64,000 bases of DNA. Source: WHSW01 sp963846565 (GTDB taxonomy: Bacteria; Actinomycetota; Thermoleophilia; Solirubrobacterales; 70-9). Location of the stretch: contig CAWJWL010000005.1 of NCBI GenBank assembly GCA_963846565.1, positions 1,178,001 to 1,242,000 on the forward strand, read 5' to 3'. Within the stretch, counting starts at the first letter, position 1. Each line of letters starts with the position of its first letter. The position numbers and the translations under genes are program-made. The notes below the pieces were generated by a model that worked only from the letters and a program-made list of their open reading frames with translations, ran no database searches and was not told where the DNA came from. Positions 33,174 to 43,298 of this stretch are shown in pieces.

Positions 33174-34757
33174 TTAACGCTTCCCGAGCCCGAACCGGTT
33201 GCGCAGGCCGCGCGCGTTGATGAAACGGAGGATGCCGTTCATGAACCGCCGCTCGCGGCGCTTGTGCGGGAACCAGAGCGGGTCGCGCTTGCCCTGCGGG
33301 ACGCGCGGGGTGACGATCGACTCGGTGCGGCAGAACCGCTTGATCCCGTAGGCGCCGTGGCGGAAGCCCACGCCCGACTGCTTCCAGCCGCCCATCGGCA
33401 GGTTGTGGAGGAAGTAGTTGGTGAGCACGTCGTCGACGTTGGTGGCGCCGACCTCGAGCCGCCGGGCGACCTGCTCGGCGCGCTTCGTGTCCTTCGACAT
33501 CACCGAGGCCGAGAGGCCGTAGCGGGTGTCGTTGGCCATCTGCACGGCCTCGTCGGCGTCCTTGACCTTCATCACGCCGAGCACGGGGCCGAACGTCTCG
33601 TCGACCATCACCTTCATCGAGTGGTCCGCATCGGCGATCACCGTGGGCTCGTACCAGTTGCCCGGTCCGTCCTTGCGCTTGCCGCCCGTGAGGATCCGGG
33701 CGCCCTTCTCGCGGGCGTCCTCAACGTGGTCGGAGACGATGTCGAGCTGCGGCGGGAAGGTCATCGCGCCGAGGTCCTGACTGTAGGAGCGGTCGTCCGT
33801 CCCCTGGCGGAGCGTGCGCACGTGGTCGGCGAGCTTGCCGACGAACTCCTCGTAGATCGGCTCCTCGACGTAGACGCGCTCGATCGCCATGCAGATCTGC
33901 CCGGTGTTGGCGAGCCCGCCGAAGGCCGCGGCGTTGACGGCGCGCTCCATGTTGGCGTCGCTCAAGACGATCATCGGATCCTTGCCGCCCAGCTCGAGGC
34001 TCACCGGGGTGAGCGTGTCGGCCGCGCGCTTCATCACGATCTTGCCGGTCCGCTCGGAGCCGGTGAACTGGAGGAAGTCGACCTCGTCGATCAGCGCGCC
34101 GCCCGTCTCGGCAGTGCCGTTGACGATCCGGATCACGTCGGGGGCGCCGATCTCGCGCCAGCCGCGCTCGATCTCGATCGCGATCAGCGGCGTCACCTCG
34201 GAGGGCTTGATCACGACCCCGGCGCCGGCCATCAGGGCCGGGATCGCGTCGTCGAAGGCGAGGATGAGGGGGAAGTTCCAGGGGCTGATGACGCCGACCA
34301 CCGGATACGGGTGGTAGGTGATCCGCAGCTTCTTCACCTTGAACATCGGGTTCGGCGCCGCGGGGGATTCGTCGGCGAGGTACTCAGCGGCGTGCTTGCC
34401 CCAGAAGTTGATCGCGTCGCAGAGGAACGGCGCCTCCATCTCTGCGTCGGCGCGGACCTTGCCGGTCTCGGACTGCATCACGTCGGCGAGCTCGTCGGAG
34501 TTCGCGAACATCCAGTCGCGCAGGCGGCCGAGCCAGTGATAGCGGCCCTCGAACCCGATCGCCTCCCACTCCTTCTGTGCCTCCCGCACCGCGGCGACCG
34601 CGGCGGCGACGTCATCCGGCGAGCTGATCGGCACCTCGCGGATCACGGAACCGTCGACGGGCCGGTGAACCTCGAAGGTCTCGGGCGCGGCGGGCGCGGC
34701 CCCGTTCGTCTCCGTCTCAGCGGCGCTCGCCGCCTCGGGCTGGGTCGCGGACTCCAT
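33174..34757 (-). CDS. NAD(P)-dependent aldehyde dehydrogenase
   Basis: 527 aa from ATG 34757, chosen because AGGAGGAG lies just upstream. The general base Glu is in LELGGKDPMIV and the nucleophile Cys in NTGQICMAIERV; TGSERTGKIV is the NAD-binding turn and SPWNFPL the substrate loop. Best match is the succinate-semialdehyde/benzaldehyde-like branch that oxidises aldehydes to acids. The first ~30 residues are a Glu/Ala-rich extension. No obvious pathway partner is next to it; the PQQ-type dehydrogenases that follow on the same strand also oxidise sugars or alcohols. Confidence 0.93.
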   Translation of the reverse strand: MESATQPEAASAAETETNGAAPAAPETFEVHRPVDGSVIREVPISSPDDVAAAVAAVREAQKEWEAIGFEGRYHWLGRLRDWMFANSDELADVMQSETGKVRADAEMEAPFLCDAINFWGKHAAEYLADESPAAPNPMFKVKKLRITYHPYPVVGVISPWNFPLILAFDDAIPALMAGAGVVIKPSEVTPLIAIEIERGWREIGAPDVIRIVNGTAETGGALIDEVDFLQFTGSERTGKIVMKRAADTLTPVSLELGGKDPMIVLSDANMERAVNAAAFGGLANTGQICMAIERVYVEEPIYEEFVGKLADHVRTLRQGTDDRSYSQDLGAMTFPPQLDIVSDHVEDAREKGARILTGGKRKDGPGNWYEPTVIADADHSMKVMVDETFGPVLGVMKVKDADEAVQMANDTRYGLSASVMSKDTKRAEQVARRLEVGATNVDDVLTNYFLHNLPMGGWKQSGVGFRHGAYGIKRFCRTESIVTPRVPQGKRDPLWFPHKRRERRFMNGILRFINARGLRNRFGLGKR

Positions 34758-34847
34758 GCTCGACTCTCCTCCTGGGTTCTGAAACCGGCTAGACAAGCGG
34801 ACTCTACCGCGCCGGCCGAGTGAGTCGGTACGGCGGTACCAGAACTG

Positions 34848-36020
34848 CTACCGCAGTTTGTAGACCGGTCCGTCGAGCGACGTCGCGTAGATCTTCCCGT
34901 CGAGCCCTTCGACGAACGAGCTGGGGCTGTCGATCGAGAGGCCGGCGGGGTGGTCGGTAGCGCCGGGGGCCGTGGCGTCCGGGTCGAGCGAGCGGACTTC
35001 GCCACCGCAGAAGTCGGCGTAGAGAAGCCGGTCGGCGAGCGAGGGCAGGCCCGGGTCGTGGACCACGGGACCGGCCGTGACGGCGCAGGTGCCACCGGAG
35101 AGCGAGTACTCGTGGATCGGCGGCACGTAGTTCGGCGGCTGCGTGCCGCCGCCCTCGTGGACGTGGGTGCCCTCGAACAGGTCCCAGCCGAAGTTCGCGC
35201 CCCTGGCCCGGTCGCCGGCGACGTAGTCGATCTCCTCCCAAGCGTCCTGCCCGACGTCGCCGATCGAGAGCGCGCCGTTCACGCTGTCGAACGAGAACCG
35301 GTACGGGTTGCGAAGCCCGAGGGCGAAGATCTCGTCCTTCCCGGCTCCCCCGACGAACGGGTTCGAGCCCGGGACCGAGTAGCCGCCCTTCGGCCTCGGG
35401 TCCACTCGCAGGAGCTTGCCGAGCAGGCTCTCGCGGTTCTGGGCGTTGCCCTGCGGGTCGCCGGCGGAGCCGCCGTCACCCGGCGCGAGGTAGAGGAAGC
35501 CGTCGGGACCGAACGCCAGCTGGCCGCCGTTGTGGTTGGAGTTGACGGGGTGTGGAACCTCGATCACCTTGCGGCGCGAGCCGGCGTCGGCCCGGGTGGC
35601 GCTGTTGCGCTTCCGCCGTAGCGAGTCGACCCGGATGTTGCCGCCCTTGGTCGTGTAGTAGACGTAGAAGAGCCGGTTACGCTCGTACTTCGGGTCGAAG
35701 GCGACTGAGAGCAGACCCTCCTCGCCGCCGTAACCCACGACCTTCGAGATGTCGACGAACGGCTGGCGGAGCGTCTTGCCGTTGCGGACGACGCGGATTG
35801 CCCCCGGCTGCTCGACGACGAAGAGGAGCTTCCGCTGACCGGGCGCCTGCGCGGTGTGGACGGGCGCGTCGAAGTTGCCGATCCGCTGCGTGCCGATGCC
35901 ACCGCCCTGCGCCGCGGCCTGCCGCGGCCGCTCGAGCGCCCCGAGCGCGCAGAGCGACGCGGCGAGCGCGAGCAGCGCTGCGATGACGACGATCCGGTCC
36001 CTGCCGAGACGATGCGCCAC
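34848..36020 (-). CDS. PQQ-dependent sugar dehydrogenase-like protein A (exported)
   Basis: 390 aa, six-bladed beta-propeller of the soluble glucose/sorbosone dehydrogenase family (GSDH). A signal peptide or anchor (VVIAALLALAASLCALGAL) precedes the propeller. Typical motifs: VVEQPGAIRVV, GGEEGLLSVAFDP, NHNGGQLAFGPDGFLY (its His is the expected base), GDGGSAGDPQG, LGLRNPYRFSFD, NFGWDLFEG. TACGCT at 36027-36032 lies 6 nt before GTG 36020, giving this gene its own promoter as well as upstream read-through. One of three tandem paralogues; extracytoplasmic; physiological sugar unknown. Confidence 0.9.
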   Translation of the reverse strand: MAHRLGRDRIVVIAALLALAASLCALGALERPRQAAAQGGGIGTQRIGNFDAPVHTAQAPGQRKLLFVVEQPGAIRVVRNGKTLRQPFVDISKVVGYGGEEGLLSVAFDPKYERNRLFYVYYTTKGGNIRVDSLRRKRNSATRADAGSRRKVIEVPHPVNSNHNGGQLAFGPDGFLYLAPGDGGSAGDPQGNAQNRESLLGKLLRVDPRPKGGYSVPGSNPFVGGAGKDEIFALGLRNPYRFSFDSVNGALSIGDVGQDAWEEIDYVAGDRARGANFGWDLFEGTHVHEGGGTQPPNYVPPIHEYSLSGGTCAVTAGPVVHDPGLPSLADRLLYADFCGGEVRSLDPDATAPGATDHPAGLSIDSPSSFVEGLDGKIYATSLDGPVYKLR

Positions 36021-36032
36021 GCGCCCAGCGTA

Positions 36033-37246
36033 CTACCGCTTCTGCTCCAGGCGGTACACGCCGCCGCCGTTCGAGACGACGTAGATCTGACCGCCCAGGC
36101 CCTGGCCGAAGGACGAGACGAAGCGGGCGTAAAGGCCCTCGTCGCGGACGTCGGTCGCCGGTGAGAGCGGCGCGCCGCCGGCGGGGATCGCCGGTGGGAC
36201 GAAGCTCTTCAAACGGCCGAGGCAGAAGTCGGCGAAGACATAGCGACCGTAGAGCTGTGGCAGCTTCGGGTCGCGAACGACGTAGCCGCCGGTGATCGCG
36301 CATTCACGCGTCTCGTGCCCGTAGGCGAAGACCGGGAACATCTTCGGCCCGGTTCCGGGCCGGGCGGGGTGGGCGCGGCGCAGCCCCTCGTACTCGGGCC
36401 AGCCGAAGTTCATCCCCGCGGCGGCCGCGGGACTGAGGATGCTGACCTCCTCCTGCGCCCTGCCCTCGTCGCCGACGTCGGCAATCGACAGTTGCCCGGT
36501 CGCGAGATCGAAGGAGAACCGCCACGGGTTGCGGAACCCCCATGCGTAGATCTCGTTGCGGCCCGGCGCCTTGCGGAGCGGGTTCGAGCGCGGGATCCGG
36601 TAGCCGGACCGGTTCGCCCTCGGGTCGATCCGCAGCAGCTTGCCGAGCAGGGTGCCGAGGCTGCGCGCCTGATCGTTGGGGTCGTCGCAGCAGCCGCCAT
36701 CGCCGGTCGAGATCCAGAGATTCCCGTCCGGCCCGAATTGGAGCTGCCCGCCGTTGTGGCTGTCGGCGTACGGGTGGCTGATCTTCAGCACCGAACGCCG
36801 GGACCGCCGGGCGGCGCGCAGGCTGCCGCGCTTGCCTTGGCGGCGGAAGACGTCGACGTAGTTGTGGCCGCCGGGGCCGGTGTAGAAGGCGTAGACGCGG
36901 CCCGTGCGGGGATAGTTCGGGTCGAACGCGATCGAGAGCAGGCCGGCCTCGCGCGAGGTGGCCTCGCCGGCGCCGTAGCGGACCCGGTCCGTGATCTTGA
37001 GGAACGGCCGCTTCGACTTGCGGCCCTTGCGTACGGCCATCACCCTGCCCGGCTGTTCGACGACGTAGAGCGTGTGCGGCTGGCCGGGCGCCTGAGCGAC
37101 GTAGACCGGGGACTCGAAGCCGGCGATGTGGCGAAGCGCGAGGCCGGAGGGCGCGGTCTTGCCGCCGGGCGCAGCGGATGGGGTACCCAGCGCAACGATG
37201 GCCGCGAAGGCGACCACGATCGCCATCCGCGCCCCGGTGCGACCGG

Positions 37247-37250
<4 letters not shown>
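36033..37250 (-). CDS. PQQ-dependent sugar dehydrogenase-like protein B (exported)
   Basis: 405 aa, second of three tandem GSDH-family propellers. A signal peptide (MAIVVAFAAIVALGTPSAAPG) is followed by the same motif series: VVEQPGRVMAV, REAGLLSIAFDP, SHNGGQLQFGPDGNLW, GDGGCCDDPNDQ, GFRNPWRFSFD, NFGWPEYEG. It has an extra Cys pair in GGCCDD. Start ATG overlaps the stop of gene C by four bases (ATGA), so B is translationally coupled to C. Role in periplasmic or cell-wall sugar oxidation is inferred from family. Confidence 0.9.
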
Positions 37251-38542
<1,292 letters not shown>

Positions 38543-38567
38543 CGCCAAGACGCTACCGGCCCTCCGG

Positions 38568-39206
38568 TCAGTCCTGGATTACGACCTTGCCGGAGCCGGT
38601 GACGCGCGCCCGCGGCGGCTTGTCCGTGATCGTGACGACGAACTCGCCCTCGACCGGGCTCCCGTCGGAGGTGACCGCCTTCGCGTTTCCGGCGAGGCCG
38701 GCGGCGATCTCGTAGTGGACGGTGTAGGTGCCGGCCTGCACGGGCGTCACCCTCCAGACGGCGCTGACAGTGTCGCCGGGCGCCACCTCGCCGAAGGAGA
38801 AGGTGTCGGTTTGTGCGACCCCGGCGCCCGCGGAAGGCGCCTTCGCGAGGTCCTCGCCCTCCGGAACGGCGAGCTTCGGGAAGCCGTTCTCGAGGATCCA
38901 GACGGGCCGGTTGGGGTCGGCGACGTTGGGCTGGTCGGTAATGGTCGAGAACGGCTGGGCCGCCTTCTCCTCACCGGTCCAGATCGTCACCGCCATGGCG
39001 GGCACGGTCTCGTCGCCGGCATTCTCGAGCTCGAGCTGCAGGTCGCTGGTTTGCGCGAGGCGCTGCTCGGTGGGGAACTTCGCGGAGACGACGTCCACCG
39101 GGAAGTCCGCCTCGGGCTCGTCCGCGTCCTGCCGCTGGGCGTCGCTGCCGCAGCCGGCGATGAGCGCGGTGGCGACGGCGACGGCTGCGATGGCATGCGG
39201 GCGCAC
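38568..39206 (-). CDS. putative lipoprotein (212 aa)
   Basis: 212 aa from GTG 39206, which puts the lipobox LIAGC at residues 15-19. The mature part is beta-rich, with two Ig-like or DUF-type beta-sandwich halves (LQLELENAGDETVPAMAVTIWTG; TVSAVWRVTPVQAGTYTVHYEIAAGL). The second half resembles domains that describe bulk extracellular binding. No enzyme motif. It lies 25 bp upstream of the dehydrogenase cluster on the same strand and could be cotranscribed, although dehydrogenase C has its own -10 box. Confidence 0.75.
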   Translation of the reverse strand: MRPHAIAAVAVATALIAGCGSDAQRQDADEPEADFPVDVVSAKFPTEQRLAQTSDLQLELENAGDETVPAMAVTIWTGEEKAAQPFSTITDQPNVADPNRPVWILENGFPKLAVPEGEDLAKAPSAGAGVAQTDTFSFGEVAPGDTVSAVWRVTPVQAGTYTVHYEIAAGLAGNAKAVTSDGSPVEGEFVVTITDKPPRARVTGSGKVVIQD

Positions 39207-39423
39207 GCAGCGGGCTCGCTGGGGCGGACGGGCGCTTGTTGCAGTCGTCTCCTCCCCCAAGGCGCCGGGAACATACCACCGCGCCCGTACGATCCGGCTT
39301 ATCCGCCTCGTGCGGTTGGGGGTGGCGGTCCGTCTGAGGAACGAATACTCTTCGCTGCACTCGTGCCGGGACTGAAGCAATGCCTCCCAGGAGCAAGCTC
39401 CTGCTCGGGTCTGTCGGGGACTC

Positions 39424-40230
39424 ATGGTTAGAGCCACAGTAGACCGCGCGTTCTTGCCTGCGAAGTCGATGTTCGAGCAGGTCGGGAACATGATGATCCT
39501 GACCGGCAAGACCATGGTCGCGACGGTCAAGCCGCCGTACCCGTACGGCGGCGAGTTCGTGCACCAGTTCCTCTTCGCCCTCCAGCTCTGCTGGTTCCCG
39601 ATGATGATCTCGACGATCGCCTTCGGCTTCGGGGCCCCCGGCCTGCAGGCGGCGAACTTCCTCAGCCTCTTCGGCGCGCTGGACCGCCTCGGCGGCTTCT
39701 TCATCCTCGCCTCGGTGCGCGAGTTCGCGCCGTTCGTGACCGCGGTCGTCGTCGCCGGCGTCGCCGGCACCGCGATCACAGCGGACCTCGGAGCCCGCAA
39801 GATCCGTGAGGAGCTCGATGCGCTCCAGGTCCTCGGGGTCGACCCGATCAAGAACCTCGTCGTGCCGCGCTTCCTCGCCCTGATGCTGATCACCGGGCTG
39901 ATGGACATCTACGCGCTGCTCTTCGGCATCTCCGGCGGCATCTTCGCCGAGATCGCCTACGGTCAGCCGCTCGGCCCGTTCTTCGCAACGCTCTTCAACA
40001 ACGCGTCGGTCACGGACTTATGGGGATCGATCCTCAAGTGCACGATGTTCGGCGCGATCATCGCCGTCGTCTGCTCCTACAAAGGGATGAATGCGTCCGG
40101 AGGCGCCGAAGGCGTGGGTAGAGCCGTGAACCAAGCGGTGGTGATTGCCTTCTTGGGGGTGTTCGCGTTCAACTACGTGTTCACCCAAACGCTGCTGGCA
40201 ACCAACCCGGAGATCTCGCTGATCAAGTGA
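39424..40230 (+). CDS. MlaE/YrbE-type ABC permease 1
   Basis: 268 aa with five or six transmembrane helices and the MlaE signature REFAPFVTAVVVAGVAGTAITADLGARKIREELDALQVLGVDP. These proteins are permeases of Mla/Mce lipid or sterol transporters. ATG 39424 has only a weak SD (GGGGA). It overlaps permease 2 by ATGA and is followed by an MlaF-like ATPase. No MCE-domain substrate-binding gene follows, unlike a full mce operon. The upstream 217 bp hold a 7-bp hairpin CAGGAGC/GCTCCTG (39388-39403). Confidence 0.92.
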   Translation: MVRATVDRAFLPAKSMFEQVGNMMILTGKTMVATVKPPYPYGGEFVHQFLFALQLCWFPMMISTIAFGFGAPGLQAANFLSLFGALDRLGGFFILASVREFAPFVTAVVVAGVAGTAITADLGARKIREELDALQVLGVDPIKNLVVPRFLALMLITGLMDIYALLFGISGGIFAEIAYGQPLGPFFATLFNNASVTDLWGSILKCTMFGAIIAVVCSYKGMNASGGAEGVGRAVNQAVVIAFLGVFAFNYVFTQTLLATNPEISLIK

Positions 40231-41027
40231 TGCCTGGCTGGTTGGCAATACCTCGCGATTGGCTCGGTTCGCTCGGCGACATCGCTCGCTTCGGCGGCCG
40301 CGTGATGGGGCTCGTCTTCAGCGGCCGCGTCTTCCGCTTCTTCGGCGAGGCGCTGCGCCAGGCCGGCATCCTCGTGCTCGGCAGCGCGGTGGTGATCTGG
40401 GGCCTCGTCTTCATCCTCGGCCTGCAGTGCGGGGTCGAGGGCGCGTACTTCTCGCGCTCGGTCGGCGCGCCCTCGAATGCGGGCACCTTCGCCGCCTGGT
40501 GCGACCTGCGCGAGGTGATCCCGTACGCGTTCGGCTACATGATGGCCGCCAAGGTCGGGACCGGGATCGTCGCCGAGCTCGGCGCGATGCGGATCTCGGA
40601 CGAGATCGACGCGCTCGAGGTGATGGGCGTCAACCCGATGATCTTCCTCTGCGCGACCCGCCTGCTCGGCGCCTGGATGACGCTCCCGTTCATCTACCTC
40701 GCCGGGATCGGCGTCGGCTACATCGGCTCCTACCTCGCGGTCGTCGAGCAGGTCGCCGAGGTCTCGGCGGGTGGCTACTTCCTGATCTTCTGGATGTTCC
40801 AGAACCCACCCGACATGATCTTCTCGATGATCAAGGGGATGACGATGGCGACGGTGATCGTCCTCGTCGGGTGTTACTACGGCTTCACGGCATCGGGGGG
40901 ACCGGTCGGCGTCGGCACGGCGACGGCGAAATCGATGGTCCTCAACATCGTCTTGGTTCACATCATCGGCATGATGGGCACGCTCGTCTTCTGGGGAGCG
41001 AACCCGCGGGCGCCAATCGGCGGATAA
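40227..41027 (+). CDS. MlaE/YrbE-type ABC permease 2
   Basis: 266 aa. Second YrbE-like permease, with the same core (VIPYAFGYMMAAKVGTGIVAELGAMRISDEIDALEVMGVNP). Mce systems use two permeases, YrbEA and YrbEB, and the order here matches. Stop of permease 1 overlaps its ATG (ATGA). The N-terminal segment (LGSLGDIARFGGRVMGLV) is an amphipathic interfacial helix usual in the family. Acts in the cytoplasmic membrane with the ATPase at 41051. Confidence 0.92.
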   Translation: MMPGWLAIPRDWLGSLGDIARFGGRVMGLVFSGRVFRFFGEALRQAGILVLGSAVVIWGLVFILGLQCGVEGAYFSRSVGAPSNAGTFAAWCDLREVIPYAFGYMMAAKVGTGIVAELGAMRISDEIDALEVMGVNPMIFLCATRLLGAWMTLPFIYLAGIGVGYIGSYLAVVEQVAEVSAGGYFLIFWMFQNPPDMIFSMIKGMTMATVIVLVGCYYGFTASGGPVGVGTATAKSMVLNIVLVHIIGMMGTLVFWGANPRAPIGG

Positions 41028-41050
41028 CCACCTACGCGGCGAAGAGGGAC

Positions 41051-42046
41051 ATGGCTGACGAAACGAACGAACAGCAGGCCGCGGACGAGCAGCAGGCCGC
41101 CGACGAGCACGCGCAGCATCAGGCGGACGAGCTGGAGCGCTTCGCAGAGGAGGCCGAGCGCGACGCGCCCGCCTACGAGGAGCCCGCTCCGGAGCTCGGT
41201 GCGCTGAACAAGGACTACACGATCCCCGGCGTCGCCTCCGACGAGACCAGCCCGTATCGCTGGCACACCGGCGAGAAGCGCGACCACGGTGGCGAGGACG
41301 CGATCGAGATCATCGACGTGGTCAAGCAGTTCGGCCGCACGCGGATCCAGAACGGCCTCAACCTCGGCCTCCCCGACGACGAGATCTCAATGGTCCTCGG
41401 CCCGTCGGGAACCGGCAAGAGCGTGCTGATCAAGCTGATCGTCGGCCTCCTGTACCCGGACGCGGGCGACATCCTCGTCCACGGCGAGTCGGTGCCGAAC
41501 ATGTCGGACGACGAGCTCTTCGAGATGCGGAAGAAGTTCGGCCTCCTCTTCCAGGACGGCGCCCTCTTCGGCTCGATGAACATCTGGGACAACACCGCCT
41601 TCCCGCTGCGTCAGCACACCGACAAGTCGGAGGACGAGATCGGCGAGATCGTCAACCGCCGCCTGCAGGAGGTCGGCCTCGGCCACGCGACCGAGAAGAT
41701 GCCGAACGAGCTCTCCGGCGGCATGCGCAAGCGAGCCGGCTTCGCCCGCGCTCTCGTTCTGGACCCGGCGATCGTCTTCTTCGACGAGCCCGACTCGGGC
41801 CTCGACCCGGTGCGCACGGCGCTGCTCTGCGAGCTCATCCGCGAGATCCACGAGGAGAACCAGGGCTGCTACATGGTGATCAGCCACGACCTCGGGACCG
41901 CGCGGCGGATCGCCGACTTCATCGCCGTCCTCTGGAAGGGCAAGATCGTCGAGTCCGGACCCTCGGAGGAGCTCTTCAACTCCGACAACCAGTTCGTCAG
42001 CCAGTTCCTGAACGCGGAGACCCACGGGCCTCTGGCGATGGACTGA
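41051..42046 (+). CDS. MlaF/MceG-like ABC ATPase
   Basis: 331 aa. Walker A GPSGTGKS, Q-loop LLFQDGALFGSM, signature LSGGMRKRAGFARAL and Walker B IVFFDEPDSGLD are intact and of the MlaF/MceG type. The first ~75 residues are an unusual acidic, Gln/Ala-rich extension with a QQAADE duplication (residues ~9-20), which may be a docking tail. SD GAGGGA is 2-7 nt before ATG 41051. With permeases 1 and 2 it forms a lipid-transport core; its MCE partners must be elsewhere. The next gene is convergent. Confidence 0.92.
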   Translation: MADETNEQQAADEQQAADEHAQHQADELERFAEEAERDAPAYEEPAPELGALNKDYTIPGVASDETSPYRWHTGEKRDHGGEDAIEIIDVVKQFGRTRIQNGLNLGLPDDEISMVLGPSGTGKSVLIKLIVGLLYPDAGDILVHGESVPNMSDDELFEMRKKFGLLFQDGALFGSMNIWDNTAFPLRQHTDKSEDEIGEIVNRRLQEVGLGHATEKMPNELSGGMRKRAGFARALVLDPAIVFFDEPDSGLDPVRTALLCELIREIHEENQGCYMVISHDLGTARRIADFIAVLWKGKIVESGPSEELFNSDNQFVSQFLNAETHGPLAMD

Positions 42047-42052
42047 GGCGAC

Positions 42053-43228
42053 CTAGCCGTTGACGCTCGGCGGGAAGCGGGTCACCTCGATCCCGCCTCC
42101 TCGCACGATCACGCGGTCCTCCGGGCGGGCCTTCAGGACCTTCGGGCCCAGCACGGTGATCAGGTTGAGGTAGAGCGGGCCTCTCGCGTCACTTCTCATC
42201 TCCGCGACGCCGACCTTGAGCGCGGTGCACGTGCCCTCGTCCTGCGTGCAGTTCGAGCCGTTGTTCTCGGAGACCTCGCCCTGGAGCGACGCGTTCGCCT
42301 TGACGAAATCCCCCTGCCGGGTCGCGTTCGGCGACTCGGCGAGGATCAGGCGGACGCTGGTGCGGACCGCGTAGCGGAGGTGGGAGATGTCCGTCGCATA
42401 GCGGGCCAGGACGGCGAGCTGTTCGTCGGCCTCGAGCCCCTCGAGTCTTTTCGAGTACACGACCCTGCGCTTCAGATCGGGCGGGATCCGGCGTTTCTGT
42501 CTCGCTTCGGTCGTCGTGCTCGTGAAGTCGGCAGGTGAGGCGTCGCGGTAGCGGACGACGTTGATTCGCCCGCGGTCCTGCGGGATCGCCCCGTCGGGGC
42601 GCAGGCCGCCGACGGTGATCAGCTCGCCCGAGCGCGCCTGCGGATGACTCGCATGGGCGACGAGGTTGATGTGGCACGCGTCGAGCGCACAAGGGAGCCG
42701 GCCCGGGTCGCGGATTGTGAACCCGGCGCCGGTGAAGACGAGGACGCAGTGGTGCTCGTAGTCGGGCCGGCGCTGGGTGCACTCCTCATGCTCGGTGCCC
42801 GAGATCTTCAGCGTCCCCGGCCCGCCGGTGGCGTTCTCGGAGGCGGCGAGGATGAGGGTCCCCCGCACGTCGGGCGCGTACTTGTAGATCGGCCCTCTGC
42901 AGCGCGGGTCCTGGTGGCCGCAGTTGCCGGTCACCTGCATCTCGGCCGTCACCTCGACCCGGTCGCCGAAGGCGAGCTCAGGGAGCTCACCGGGTCCCAT
43001 CGACATCACCACCCGCGGATTGGCACCCGGGCTTCGGGTGATCGGGAGCGTCTTCACGAGCTCCGAGCCGTTGCCCGTCGTCGCCACCCGGACGAGCGGC
43101 CCCTCGGCCTCTCCCTTCGGCGCCGCGGCCGAGGAGATCGCGGCCGCGCCGATCAGCGCGGCCGCGAGCACGGCGAAGATCGCCGCTCGTCCGCCCCGTC
43201 CGATCCTGCCCCCGCTCCCGCGCAACAT
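42053..43228 (-). CDS. secreted protein of unknown function
   Basis: 391 aa. An N-terminal signal segment (GRAAIFAVLAAALIGAAAISSAAA) leads to a long mature domain with many cysteines arranged in pairs (GNCGHQDPRCRGP, HEECTQRRPDYEHHC, PCALDACH, NCTQDEGTC), so it is probably disulfide-bonded outside the cell. No family recognised. A TAGGCT box at 43238-43243 lies 9 nt before ATG 43228 (leaderless). It faces away from the MMPL gene and converges on the MlaF-like gene, leaving its pathway unclear. Confidence 0.75.
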   Translation of the reverse strand: MLRGSGGRIGRGGRAAIFAVLAAALIGAAAISSAAAPKGEAEGPLVRVATTGNGSELVKTLPITRSPGANPRVVMSMGPGELPELAFGDRVEVTAEMQVTGNCGHQDPRCRGPIYKYAPDVRGTLILAASENATGGPGTLKISGTEHEECTQRRPDYEHHCVLVFTGAGFTIRDPGRLPCALDACHINLVAHASHPQARSGELITVGGLRPDGAIPQDRGRINVVRYRDASPADFTSTTTEARQKRRIPPDLKRRVVYSKRLEGLEADEQLAVLARYATDISHLRYAVRTSVRLILAESPNATRQGDFVKANASLQGEVSENNGSNCTQDEGTCTALKVGVAEMRSDARGPLYLNLITVLGPKVLKARPEDRVIVRGGGIEVTRFPPSVNG

Positions 43229-43298
43229 TGAGCCGGGAGCCTAGACCCAGCGCCGGAAGTGGCGTTGCAGAGCACTGCCGCTGCGTAACCTTCGCCCG

